NCBI GenBank assembly: GCA_020635855.1 | Contig: JACJYZ010000002.1 | Span: 620,001 to 684,000 of the forward strand | DNA length: 64,000 nt | Origin: Flavobacteriales bacterium | GTDB lineage: Bacteria; Bacteroidota; Bacteroidia; JACJYZ01 | Reading direction: 5' to 3' | Shown here: positions 1 to 7,254 of the stretch, piece after piece | How the letters are laid out: the number at the start of each line of letters is the position of its first letter | Position numbering within the stretch: the stretch's first letter is position 1 | The notes under the pieces: generated by a model | Seen by the model: the letters and a program-made list of their open reading frames with translations, nothing else | What the model was told of the DNA's origin: nothing | Database searches by the model: none | Position numbers and translations under genes: made by a program

Positions 1-265
1 CATTGTTGATGAGTTTGACCGAATGATATCCCGTTCCTGTGGCTACATCCAGTATTTTTTTCTTGTTCCGTTTTTTCAGCTCCTTGATGAAGAAGTTGCC
101 TTCTCCTTTGTCGCGCGCTTCCCAGTCAATCAGTTGATCCCATTTTTCAACAAAGCCATGGATGTATTCTTCTTTATACTTGTTGGTGTTTCGGACTTTC
201 TCGGGTTGACTTCCGTACTCCTGTCTTGTCTGTGCTTTTTTTAGCAGTGCTCTTTCGTCTGTCAT
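1..265 (-). CDS. Glycine/sarcosine N-methyltransferase, N-terminal part (runs off the left edge)
   Basis: Reading the minus strand from an ATG at 265 gives 88 codons, open to the window edge. The product has an acidic/aromatic N-terminal segment (EEYIHGFVEKWDQLIDWEAR) and the SAM-binding motif I as ILDVATGTGYHSVKLI at about residues 72-87. This arrangement is characteristic of the glycine sarcosine N-methyltransferases of halophiles, which methylate glycine to sarcosine and dimethylglycine using SAM, the first steps of de novo glycine betaine synthesis. Its start lies 92 bases inside the 3' end of the BCCT transporter gene, in another frame and on the same strand, so the two are almost certainly cotranscribed. 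The remainder, and perhaps the third-step methyltransferase, lie to the left of the window. Identity rests on the N-terminal fifth to third of the enzyme only. Confidence 0.8.
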   Translation of the reverse strand, partial: MTDERALLKKAQTRQEYGSQPEKVRNTNKYKEEYIHGFVEKWDQLIDWEARDKGEGNFFIKELKKRNKKKILDVATGTGYHSVKLINN

Positions 266-1784
266 GTTTCTTAGTTTTATGGTGATAGCTCTGCAAACCT
301 TTGATGAGGCAATAACACATCACGAGGATGGCGATGCCCAATGGGAGGCCGGTGGTGATGGAAGCGGTTTGCAGCGCTTTAAGGCCTCCTCCCAATAGCA
401 GTGCCGCGGCAACTGCTCCTTCTGTCAATGCCCAGAATATCCGGATCGAAACAGGTGATTCCGCTTTGCCGGCGGTGGTGAGCCTGTCAACCACCATGGA
501 TCCTGAATCGGAGGAGGTGACAAAGAAACTCACGACCAGCAACAATCCGAGCGCTGATGTGAAGGATGCGTATGGAAAGTGTTCCAGGAACTTGAACAAT
601 GCTGAGGACACGTCTTGTTGAATGGCTCCTGAAATGTCGACGTTGTCGAATAAGGTAAGATGCAGCGCTGAACCGCCGAATGCCGACATCCACAGAAAGG
701 TGATCAACGACGGCACGGCCAGCACGCCCACGATGAACTCTCTTAACGTGCGACCCTTGGATACGCGTGCGATGAACATGCCTACGAATGGCGACCATGC
801 GAGCCACCATCCCCAGTAAAAGAGCGTCCAGCTGTTCTGCCAGTTCGTGTTTTCGTAGGCTTCGGTGCGGAAAGCCAGCTCCGGCAGGCGTTGCAGGTAA
901 CCTCCTACGTTCTCCAGGAATGTGTCAAGGATGAACCTCGTGGGGCCTACCAGGATCATTCCCACCAGAAAAATCAGGGCCAGGTACATGTTGAATTCGC
1001 TCAGTCGCTTTATTCCTTTCTTGAGCCCGAGGACCAAAGATGTTGTGGCCATGAGTGTGACAACGATAATGATAATCACCTGCGTGGTGGAGGAAATCTC
1101 CACACCCAGCAGGTAGTTCAAGCCTGAGTTGATCTGTTTGGCTCCGAGTCCGAGTGATGTTGCCAACCCGAACAACGTGGCGATGACTGCGGCTGTATCG
1201 ATTAGTCCGCCGGCCAGGCCGTGTACACGCTTCCCGAGGATGGGGTGGAAGACCGAACTCACATTCAGCGGCAAGCGCAGGTTGTAAGCGAAAAAGGCGA
1301 GAGCCAGCCCCATCACGGCATAGATCGCCCAGGCATGCAATCCCCAGTGCAGGTATGTAAATGCCATGGCGTTTTCCGCGGCCTCCATTTGATTGGACAC
1401 CGGGATGGGCGGATGCATCATGTGTGTGATGGGTTCGGCCACACTCCAGAACAGCAAGCCGATTCCCATACCGGCGCTGAACAGCATGGCAAACCAGGCG
1501 CCAAGCGAAAACTCAGGCTTGGCCCTGTATCCGCCCAACCGTATATGCCGGTACTTGCTGGTTGCCAGGTAGACGCAAAATATGAGCAGGATGTTGGTGG
1601 TCAGCACCAGAAACCATCCCGCGGAATCACAGATCCCAGCCTGAATGCTTTCGAAGAAAGGTTTCAGCCGCTTGTGCTCCGCGATGGTAAAGGCGATGAA
1701 GAGGACAATGATGGTTAACGAAGGCCAGAAAACAAGCGGACGTACGGCGCCGTATTGCCTGATATGCCGTTTGGAATCTTTCAA
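174..1784 (-). CDS. BCCT-family betaine/carnitine/choline transporter
   Basis: Polytopic inner-membrane carrier with about 12 hydrophobic segments. It carries the family signatures GIGLLFWSVAEPITHM and WGWWLAWSPFVGMFIARV. BCCT proteins take up preformed osmolytes such as glycine betaine. The open frame extends to an ATG at 1946, but the first 54 residues look like untranslated leader: a promoter and palindrome lie at 1905-1946, and homologous-looking sequence only begins near residue 60. The only later candidate start in frame before the first membrane segment is a TTG at 1784, giving 536 residues, normal for the family. The C-terminal tail is rich in Lys, Arg, Ser and Thr and overlaps the next gene (methyltransferase) by 92 bases. 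Substrate is inferred from the neighbour that makes betaine; the start is uncertain. Confidence 0.85.
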   Translation of the reverse strand: MKDSKRHIRQYGAVRPLVFWPSLTIIVLFIAFTIAEHKRLKPFFESIQAGICDSAGWFLVLTTNILLIFCVYLATSKYRHIRLGGYRAKPEFSLGAWFAMLFSAGMGIGLLFWSVAEPITHMMHPPIPVSNQMEAAENAMAFTYLHWGLHAWAIYAVMGLALAFFAYNLRLPLNVSSVFHPILGKRVHGLAGGLIDTAAVIATLFGLATSLGLGAKQINSGLNYLLGVEISSTTQVIIIIVVTLMATTSLVLGLKKGIKRLSEFNMYLALIFLVGMILVGPTRFILDTFLENVGGYLQRLPELAFRTEAYENTNWQNSWTLFYWGWWLAWSPFVGMFIARVSKGRTLREFIVGVLAVPSLITFLWMSAFGGSALHLTLFDNVDISGAIQQDVSSALFKFLEHFPYASFTSALGLLLVVSFFVTSSDSGSMVVDRLTTAGKAESPVSIRIFWALTEGAVAAALLLGGGLKALQTASITTGLPLGIAILVMCYCLIKGLQSYHHKTKKHDRRKSTAKKSTDKTGVRKSTRESPKHQQV

Positions 1785-1904
1785 ACCCCGGACGTTGCAT
1801 GCGTTTCCCTCGCATACAGTCTCGATTTTGTAAAGAATTGATGAATGGAATGCACTGTCAACACATTTGAAATATCTTGTCTGGTATGGATTACATGAAA
1901 AATG

Positions 1905-1918
1905 TGTTGCATGCAACA
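1905..1918. promoter_or_regulatory. Perfect 14-bp palindrome, candidate MarR operator
   Basis: TGTTGCATGCAACA is its own reverse complement. It lies in the region between the divergent BCCT and marR genes and overlaps the downstream edge of the predicted BCCT -7 box (1917-1924), that is, the expected transcription start. MarR-type dimers bind palindromes of this size, so the adjacent regulator is the obvious candidate ligand. Assignment is by position only. Confidence 0.55.
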
Positions 1919-1946
1919 AATATAGTAAAGCATTCTTAAACGACAA
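1917..1946 (-). promoter_or_regulatory. Bacteroidota-type promoter for the BCCT transporter operon
   Basis: On the minus strand a TTG at 1946-1944 is followed after 19 bases by TATATTTG at 1924-1917. This matches the Bacteroidota primary-sigma consensus (TTG, 17-23 bases, TAnnTTTG). The start of transcription would fall near 1910, leaving a leader of about 125 bases before the proposed TTG start codon and excluding the longest reading of the ORF. Confidence 0.55.
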
Positions 1947-1964
1947 GGGAATGGCGCCATTTGC

Positions 1965-1972
1965 TACATTTG
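1965..1972 (+). promoter_or_regulatory. Candidate -7 box of the marR gene
   Basis: TACATTTG fits TAnnTTTG and ends 19 bases before the marR start codon. No TTG sits at the usual upstream distance, so this is a half match. Confidence 0.35.
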
Positions 1973-1991
1973 ATTACATATACATAAGGTT

Positions 1992-2462
1992 ATGGACTTG
2001 ACCCAGATTCTAATTCAAATCAGAAGGATTGTCCGATCGCTGGACCTTGAATCCAAACAGATCCAGAAGAACATCGGTATCAGTATTCCCCAGCTACTAT
2101 GCCTGGACTACCTGCGTGGGTGTCCCGGTGAACGATCGACTCACAGGGACCTGACGGCATTCCTGAATTTGAATTCCAGTACCGTGACCGGCATTGTGAA
2201 CCGCCTTGAAAGAAAGCAGTTGTTGCGTAGGTTGCCCGGTAAGATCGATAAGCGTATTACCCATTTGGCGTTGACGGCGAAGGGTCGATCCCTATTGAAT
2301 TCCGCACCGGATCTTTTGCACAACAAATTGTCCGAGCAGCTTGCACACCTTCCCGAAAAGGAATTGCAGAACATCCGCCACGCCCTGGAATTGCTGGTGC
2401 ATGCCATGGGCATTCAACGCCTGGATGCTTCTCCGGTGTTGACATCGGAAGAACCGGAATAA
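1992..2462 (+). CDS. MarR-family transcriptional regulator
   Basis: 156 residues with the layout of MarR dimers: N-terminal helices, a central winged helix-turn-helix (about residues 35-95, including LNLNSSTVTGIVNRLERKQL followed by a wing with LPGKIDKR), and a C-terminal dimerisation helix. It is divergent from the BCCT/methyltransferase operon. MarR-type regulators are known to control osmolyte genes in other bacteria (EctR of ectoine loci, CosR of Vibrio, GbsR of Bacillus), so control of betaine uptake and synthesis through the palindrome at 1905-1918 is a reasonable inference. The gene ends at the edge of a dispersed repeat. Confidence 0.85.
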   Translation: MDLTQILIQIRRIVRSLDLESKQIQKNIGISIPQLLCLDYLRGCPGERSTHRDLTAFLNLNSSTVTGIVNRLERKQLLRRLPGKIDKRITHLALTAKGRSLLNSAPDLLHNKLSEQLAHLPEKELQNIRHALELLVHAMGIQRLDASPVLTSEEPE

Positions 2463-2656
2463 CAGCAAGAGCATACAGCATACAGCATACAGCATACAGC
2501 ATACAGCATACAGCATACAGCATACAGCATACAGAAAGGAGTACTTACCTGAACATATGGGCGCTGATTGCATCTGTGAAATGGCGTTATGATTCTGTTT
2601 CGAGGAAGTCCTGTAATAAGCGCTCACTGTATGCTCTTGCTGTATGCTGTTGCTGT
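2462..2656. repeat. Dispersed intergenic repeat, copy A (divergent core)
   Basis: The left arm is a run of heptamer units (CATACAG) repeated about nine times from 2469 to 2533, after AACAGCAAGAG. The right arm (2627-2656) carries the inverted form, CTGTATGCTCTTGCTG and related units. The middle retains only a faint match (GGCGTTATGATTCTG near 2584) to the core shared by copies E-I. It fills most of the space between marR and the metalloprotease gene. Confidence 0.7.
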
Positions 2657-2668
2657 TATAAAAGGCCA

Positions 2669-2707
2669 CGGGGCAGGAAAACGGCTATGAAACCGTTACC
2701 CGCCCCG
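2669..2707 (-). terminator. Hairpin after the metalloprotease gene
   Basis: CGGGGC (2669-2674) pairs with GCCCCG (2702-2707), with an inner AACGG/CCGTT stem. On the minus strand it lies 23 bases past the stop of the gene ending at 2730 and is followed by a short U-rich stretch (CCTTTTAT). A plausible intrinsic terminator with a weak U tract. Confidence 0.5.
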
Positions 2708-2729
2708 CTTTGTTGGCCCCTGGCGCGAA

Positions 2730-4898
2730 TTATTCCGACGACCTGACGATGCGCAGGTAATCGGTTCTGTATGCTGTCTGAAACCGCAACAGGTAGATCC
2801 CCGGACCTGCATGATCCAGGTGGATCTCGGTTTGACGTTGCAGTTGCATAGGTCCGGTGACCTCCTGTCCGGTTAAGCTCAAAACCTGAACGGTGACCTG
2901 GTTGTTAGGTTCTCCGTTGTAGGTGATGAAGAAGCTGTTCGTATGTGGATTGGGGAACACGGAGTAGGCCAGGGCAGGATCGAATGATGGTGTACCCGTG
3001 CAAACGTTCACCGTTGCCGTAACGGGAATCCGGTTGCTTATGCAACCCTGTTCCTGTACTTCCCAATCATAGAAGAAATAGTAATAGGTGAGTTCGTTGC
3101 CGGATGCATCCGAGCCGGTGATCGACATCAGGTTGCCTATGTTGTAGGGGTACGCAGGGCCGGCGCTGTTGCGGTACAGGTCCAGCAATTCCCCGTTACC
3201 GGTGTTGCATTTGATCGCATAATTCGTTCCAACGGGAAGGTTGAAGTCGAGCGTTACCCTGCTCTCGCCGTCCGGCACCTGCACAGTTTTCTTTGCAACC
3301 TGGATGCCGTTCCCATCCAAAACTTCAATGGTGCGGTTACCGGCGCCGGTGGCATATACCTTCACAGATTTCAGTGTGGACGCTTTCAGTACGTCGAAGA
3401 ACAAACGCCTGTCGGCGGTGTTGTAGTTGGCGCCTGCACCAAATGTATTATCTGTGGGACCGCCTTTTACGGGCGCAGGTCTCAGGTCTTCTTCCACGTA
3501 ATAGGTCGTGGTGGTGGTGGGTGCCACGTCATACGTTGTGCCGGTATTCACAAGATTCCCACCGCTGGAGGCATCATACCAGTTCAGGGTACCGTTGCCC
3601 GGGCTGGTGGATGTCAGGTGGGCTGTTACCGGACTGCAAACCGTGTCATCGGAAGTGACCGGGTCAACCGGAATGGCAACAGTGATCAGTCCGGTTTTGC
3701 TCAGTGAGTCCTGGCCATTGGTATTGGTCACCACAAGTTTTACCGTATAGGTACCTGCATTTGCATATTGGTGGGTGGGGTCTTGTTGGTTGGATGTACC
3801 GCCGTCACCGAATGACCATTTCCATGTGTCTGCATTGGCTGATTGGTCGGTGAAGCTCACTGATCCGTCACAACTGTAGGTGGTGGATGCTGTGAAATCC
3901 GCTGTGGGCATAACGGCCCCGCCACATCCCACTGCGGCAAGGTTTGATGCAGACCATAGCCTGGCACGCAGGTAGTATGCCTGTGAGTTATCCTGCATCC
4001 AGAAATACATGGCATCTACCTGGCCCTGGGTGAACATGGCGTAGCAGGAATAATTATAGTCCATGTAGTTTTCCGTGTTCACATAATTGCTGCACTGGCC
4101 CCAGAAGTCGTGCCCGCATCCTTCCGAACCCGTTGTCAGCGGGGTATCTGCAATGCCGTCACCGTCACCGCTGCAACCTGTTTCAAAGGTGTGCTCCAGG
4201 CCAAAATAGTGACCGACCTCATGCGACATCACCGATTCAAATCCACTGGCGGATTGCGAACCGCATGTGCGACCGATGTACCGGTAATTGTATACGATAT
4301 GGGGTTGCACATTTTGATTGGGGTACCATGAATGACCTGATCCGTTGGTGCCGGTGCTGTTCGGGTCATTGACCACCGCTACATCCAGGTAGTACTTGCC
4401 GTTTACACCGTACCAGAGGTAGTTATACAGGTTGTTGTCGTAACCATCGGATACCACATTGGTGCCCACCCAGTGCATGCCCGGATAGGTAAGGGTGTTT
4501 CCGTTGGGATCAATGGTGGCTGCGCAGAATTCCACATCCGGCATGATCTGCTTGATGCTGCTAAAGCGGGGATCCGTACTGTTGTAATCGCTGTTGTTGC
4601 CGGTGTAGTCTTCATTCAAAACGGCGATGGCATCTTCGATGCGACAGGCCATTTGTGCCTGGGTGGTATTGGTGTATAAGACGTGAAAGATGACCGGGAT
4701 CACGTAGGTTTGGTTGGTCTTTCTGCGTACCTTTCCACCGTTTCTGACGAACTCCGTATAGGCGTTCGGGGTGTTGTCAACCGACTTGGTTCCGCACCCG
4801 ATTTCAGGTCTTTGCTGCTGTTCGGATTGCCCTGCCGCACTGTTCACAGTGAGGCATGCGATGGCAATCCCAAACACTTGAAGGGTAAGCTTTTTCAT
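2730..4898 (-). CDS. Secreted M43-type metalloprotease with PKD domain and T9SS signal
   Basis: 722 residues. A signal peptide (about 1-23, ending AAGQ) is followed by a metzincin domain with zinc motif HEVGHYFGLEH (H226, E227, H230, H236) and a Met-turn NYMDYNY, as in the pappalysin/cytophagalysin family M43. A PKD domain (about 330-405; SVSFTDQSA, WKWSFGDGG) and an Ig-like adhesive segment rich in Thr follow. The C-terminal 80 residues form a type A T9SS sorting domain (VFPNPHTNSFFI, GIYLLRF). It should be exported by Sec, then moved across the outer membrane by T9SS and cleaved. Role: extracellular protein degradation. Substrate unknown. Confidence 0.85.
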   Translation of the reverse strand: MKKLTLQVFGIAIACLTVNSAAGQSEQQQRPEIGCGTKSVDNTPNAYTEFVRNGGKVRRKTNQTYVIPVIFHVLYTNTTQAQMACRIEDAIAVLNEDYTGNNSDYNSTDPRFSSIKQIMPDVEFCAATIDPNGNTLTYPGMHWVGTNVVSDGYDNNLYNYLWYGVNGKYYLDVAVVNDPNSTGTNGSGHSWYPNQNVQPHIVYNYRYIGRTCGSQSASGFESVMSHEVGHYFGLEHTFETGCSGDGDGIADTPLTTGSEGCGHDFWGQCSNYVNTENYMDYNYSCYAMFTQGQVDAMYFWMQDNSQAYYLRARLWSASNLAAVGCGGAVMPTADFTASTTYSCDGSVSFTDQSANADTWKWSFGDGGTSNQQDPTHQYANAGTYTVKLVVTNTNGQDSLSKTGLITVAIPVDPVTSDDTVCSPVTAHLTSTSPGNGTLNWYDASSGGNLVNTGTTYDVAPTTTTTYYVEEDLRPAPVKGGPTDNTFGAGANYNTADRRLFFDVLKASTLKSVKVYATGAGNRTIEVLDGNGIQVAKKTVQVPDGESRVTLDFNLPVGTNYAIKCNTGNGELLDLYRNSAGPAYPYNIGNLMSITGSDASGNELTYYYFFYDWEVQEQGCISNRIPVTATVNVCTGTPSFDPALAYSVFPNPHTNSFFITYNGEPNNQVTVQVLSLTGQEVTGPMQLQRQTEIHLDHAGPGIYLLRFQTAYRTDYLRIVRSSE

Positions 4899-5168
4899 AC
4901 GTCCTGTGTTATCGTTTTTACGCTACTTTCCTCTCCCGCATTTTCCACCTGCAGGTAATAAGTCAGGTCATAATGACCTTTCAGAACCGTCGACTGATTA
5001 TATCAAAATTAGGGAGGTATATACCCGGATATGTTAAATATTTAGCCGATAGTTGTACTCAATTATCACTTTAAGAATTGCATGGGATTGAGGCACACCA
5101 AAATCCATCCTGGTTGGGAGGGAACAGCATATGCGCGGGTATTGCGACGTGCGTTTTGCGAGGGGGTA

Positions 5169-5591
5169 TCAGGCAACTTCTCCGGGAGGGAAGTACTGGT
5201 CTATAATTTCCTGGATCATCTCTTCGGTGAGGGGTTTGCTACGAAATCCCTGGATCTCTTTAATGCCTTCCGCTCTTTTGATGTCATCATCGTCGCTGGA
5301 TGTGGTAAGGATGAAAATCTTTGAGGGGGCAGTTCCTTGTATGCGTAATTTTCGATAGTTGTCGATGAATTCCCACCCATTCATTCCCGGCATGTTCAGG
5401 TCCAGGAAAATGATGTCCGGGTCCTGGCAGGTGATATCCTGGGGATCCTGAAGCAGTCGCAATGCCTGGAATCCCGTTTCGGCTACCTTGATGACCTTAC
5501 TTACACCTGTGTTTTCAAGAACGATGCGATGAAACATATTGGTTGGTTCGTCATCATCAACCAATAGGATGCAATTAATCCTGGAACTCAT
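5169..5591 (-). CDS. Single-domain response regulator (Rcp1-like)
   Basis: 140 residues from the ATG at 5591; a longer open frame upstream is read-through of the kinase gene. Receiver-domain residues are all visible: acidic triad DDD near residue 12-14, phosphoacceptor D64 in FLDLNMPG, Thr97/Ser98 in ILTTSSDD and Lys119 in RSKP. There is no output domain, as in Rcp1/CheY-like proteins that signal by protein contacts. Its start overlaps the end of the histidine kinase by 17 bases, which implies translational coupling and a cognate pair. Confidence 0.9.
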   Translation of the reverse strand: MSSRINCILLVDDDEPTNMFHRIVLENTGVSKVIKVAETGFQALRLLQDPQDITCQDPDIIFLDLNMPGMNGWEFIDNYRKLRIQGTAPSKIFILTTSSDDDDIKRAEGIKEIQGFRSKPLTEEMIQEIIDQYFPPGEVA

Positions 5592-7071
5592 GTATTGAAT
5601 TTTTTGAAAGGGTAAAGTAAAATGTACTACCGGCATTCGGGGCGGACTCCACCCATAAACGTCCCGAATGTGATTCAACGATTTTTTTACAATGTGCAAG
5701 ACCAATGCCGGAACCATCATGCGTTTTGCGGGTATGTAGCCTTTGGAACATCAGGAATATGCGCTTGTGAAACTTGGGATCGATCCCGATGCCGTTGTCC
5801 TTCACCCAGAATTTCCAGGCGTTGTTTTCTTCCACCGCTCCGATCTCTATTTTGGGAAGCACATCCGGTTGCCGGAATTTAATGCCATTGGTGATGAGGT
5901 TCTGAAACAACCGGCGGATGTCTTCCGAGCATACATACATGCGATCGGGCATGGTGTCTATTACCAGTCGGGCGTTTTGTTCCGAGACCAGCAGGCTGAG
6001 GTCTTCCAGTACCTGATGGATGAGGTGGTTTATGTCTACGAATTCCCTCTCGCTTTGCTTGCCGATTCGTGCAAATTCCAACAGTCCCTTGATCAGGAGT
6101 TGCATCCGGTGCGTGGCGTTGCTGATGTGGGTGATGTACAACTTCCCGCGTTCATTCAGTTGTTGTGCGTATGTACGATCGAGCAGCCCTATGTAATTTG
6201 AAACTGTACGAAGTGGCTCCTGGAGATCGTGAGAAGCGATGTAGGCGAATTGTTCCAATGCATCGTTGGAATCTTTTAATTCCCGGTTCCGGTCGGTCAG
6301 TTCATGTTCATTTTTTATGCGCCCGGTGACATCTATCGAGAGAATGAAAAGCCCCTGGGGAACAGGTTGTATGCGCAGTTCGAAATACGCTTTGGACTGA
6401 TCCGGGTATACAAACTCATTGACGAATTGTTCACCCCGGTTGCTTTCCAGGCATAACCTGAGCGTATCATATAACCGGGTGTTCTCAATGCCCGGATACA
6501 TTTCCATCATGGTTTTGCCGATCAGTTCTTCCCGTTTGTGCTTTCCATGTTCCGCTGCCGCATTGTTCACATACACATACCGCCAGTCGGGACCGATGAT
6601 CTGTGCACCTTCCATGATCATGTCGAGGGCCTGCTGGAATTGGCGTTCACCTTCCGCCAGCCTCAGCATTATTTCCATTTTTTTGCGTTCGGAAATGTCC
6701 CGGATCGCCACGGCTATCAGTCCGCGTGCAACCGACTCAAGCGGGCTCAGGCTGATCGCAACCGGTATGTTTCCGCCGTTTTTATGGCGGCCGTACAGGT
6801 CGGTGTCATGGTTTTTGGATTTGTTTTCCGGTTGCGATGTGAATTCGGCGTGGTGAGATGCATGTGGTTGTTTCCATTCGCCGGGGAGTAAGATATCAAG
6901 CTTCCTTCCAACAAGTTCCTTGCCCGGATATCCGAACAGCATTTCAGTCCGGCGGTTGATTGTAAGTATGGTATCGTCGGATCCTACCACCAACATGGCG
7001 TCCGGAGCCTGTTCAAAAATATCCCTGAATAGCGGGGTTGAGATCTCCTCTATGTAATGATCGGTGTACAT
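5575..7071 (-). CDS. PAS-domain sensor histidine kinase
   Basis: 498 residues with no membrane segment, so a cytoplasmic sensor. Order: PAS 1 (about 12-125, with a PAC-like VAISLSPLESVARG), PAS 2 (about 145-255), a coiled linker, a HisKA dimerisation domain with phosphoacceptor H281 in ASHDLQEPLR, and an HATPase_c domain with N box (LFQNLITNGIKF), G1 (DNGIGIDPKFHKRIF) and G2 (GSGIGLAHCKKIVE). The architecture resembles phytochrome-type kinases without the chromophore domains. It shares an operon with the response regulator downstream. The ligand sensed by the PAS domains cannot be read from sequence. Confidence 0.92.
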   Translation of the reverse strand: MYTDHYIEEISTPLFRDIFEQAPDAMLVVGSDDTILTINRRTEMLFGYPGKELVGRKLDILLPGEWKQPHASHHAEFTSQPENKSKNHDTDLYGRHKNGGNIPVAISLSPLESVARGLIAVAIRDISERKKMEIMLRLAEGERQFQQALDMIMEGAQIIGPDWRYVYVNNAAAEHGKHKREELIGKTMMEMYPGIENTRLYDTLRLCLESNRGEQFVNEFVYPDQSKAYFELRIQPVPQGLFILSIDVTGRIKNEHELTDRNRELKDSNDALEQFAYIASHDLQEPLRTVSNYIGLLDRTYAQQLNERGKLYITHISNATHRMQLLIKGLLEFARIGKQSEREFVDINHLIHQVLEDLSLLVSEQNARLVIDTMPDRMYVCSEDIRRLFQNLITNGIKFRQPDVLPKIEIGAVEENNAWKFWVKDNGIGIDPKFHKRIFLMFQRLHTRKTHDGSGIGLAHCKKIVESHSGRLWVESAPNAGSTFYFTLSKNSIHEFQD

Positions 7072-7254
7072 AAAATGAACGGTACCAATTTAGCCATGTG
7101 GAAGCATACATGAAATAGACGGAAACACCTATAGAAGTGGTCACGATTGTGTGTATGCCACACGCATGTGGGTGTTTCGTGATTTTTCGTACGTGGCGGA
7201 TTGTAAGTTTTTTAAAAGAATTTCCCGGAGGTATCGTGGGGTACCGTTGGGTAT

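Noticed and set aside
1785..1946. N-terminal 54-residue extension of the BCCT transporter
   Set aside because: A promoter and palindrome lie within it and the sequence has no membrane or homologous character; it is treated as 5' leader.
2469..2533. CRISPR array
   Set aside because: Units are 7 bp and contiguous with no spacers; no cas genes in the window.
2257..2669. Small minus-strand ORFs reading MLYAVCCMLYAVCC
   Set aside because: Translation of the tandem heptamer repeat, not a protein.
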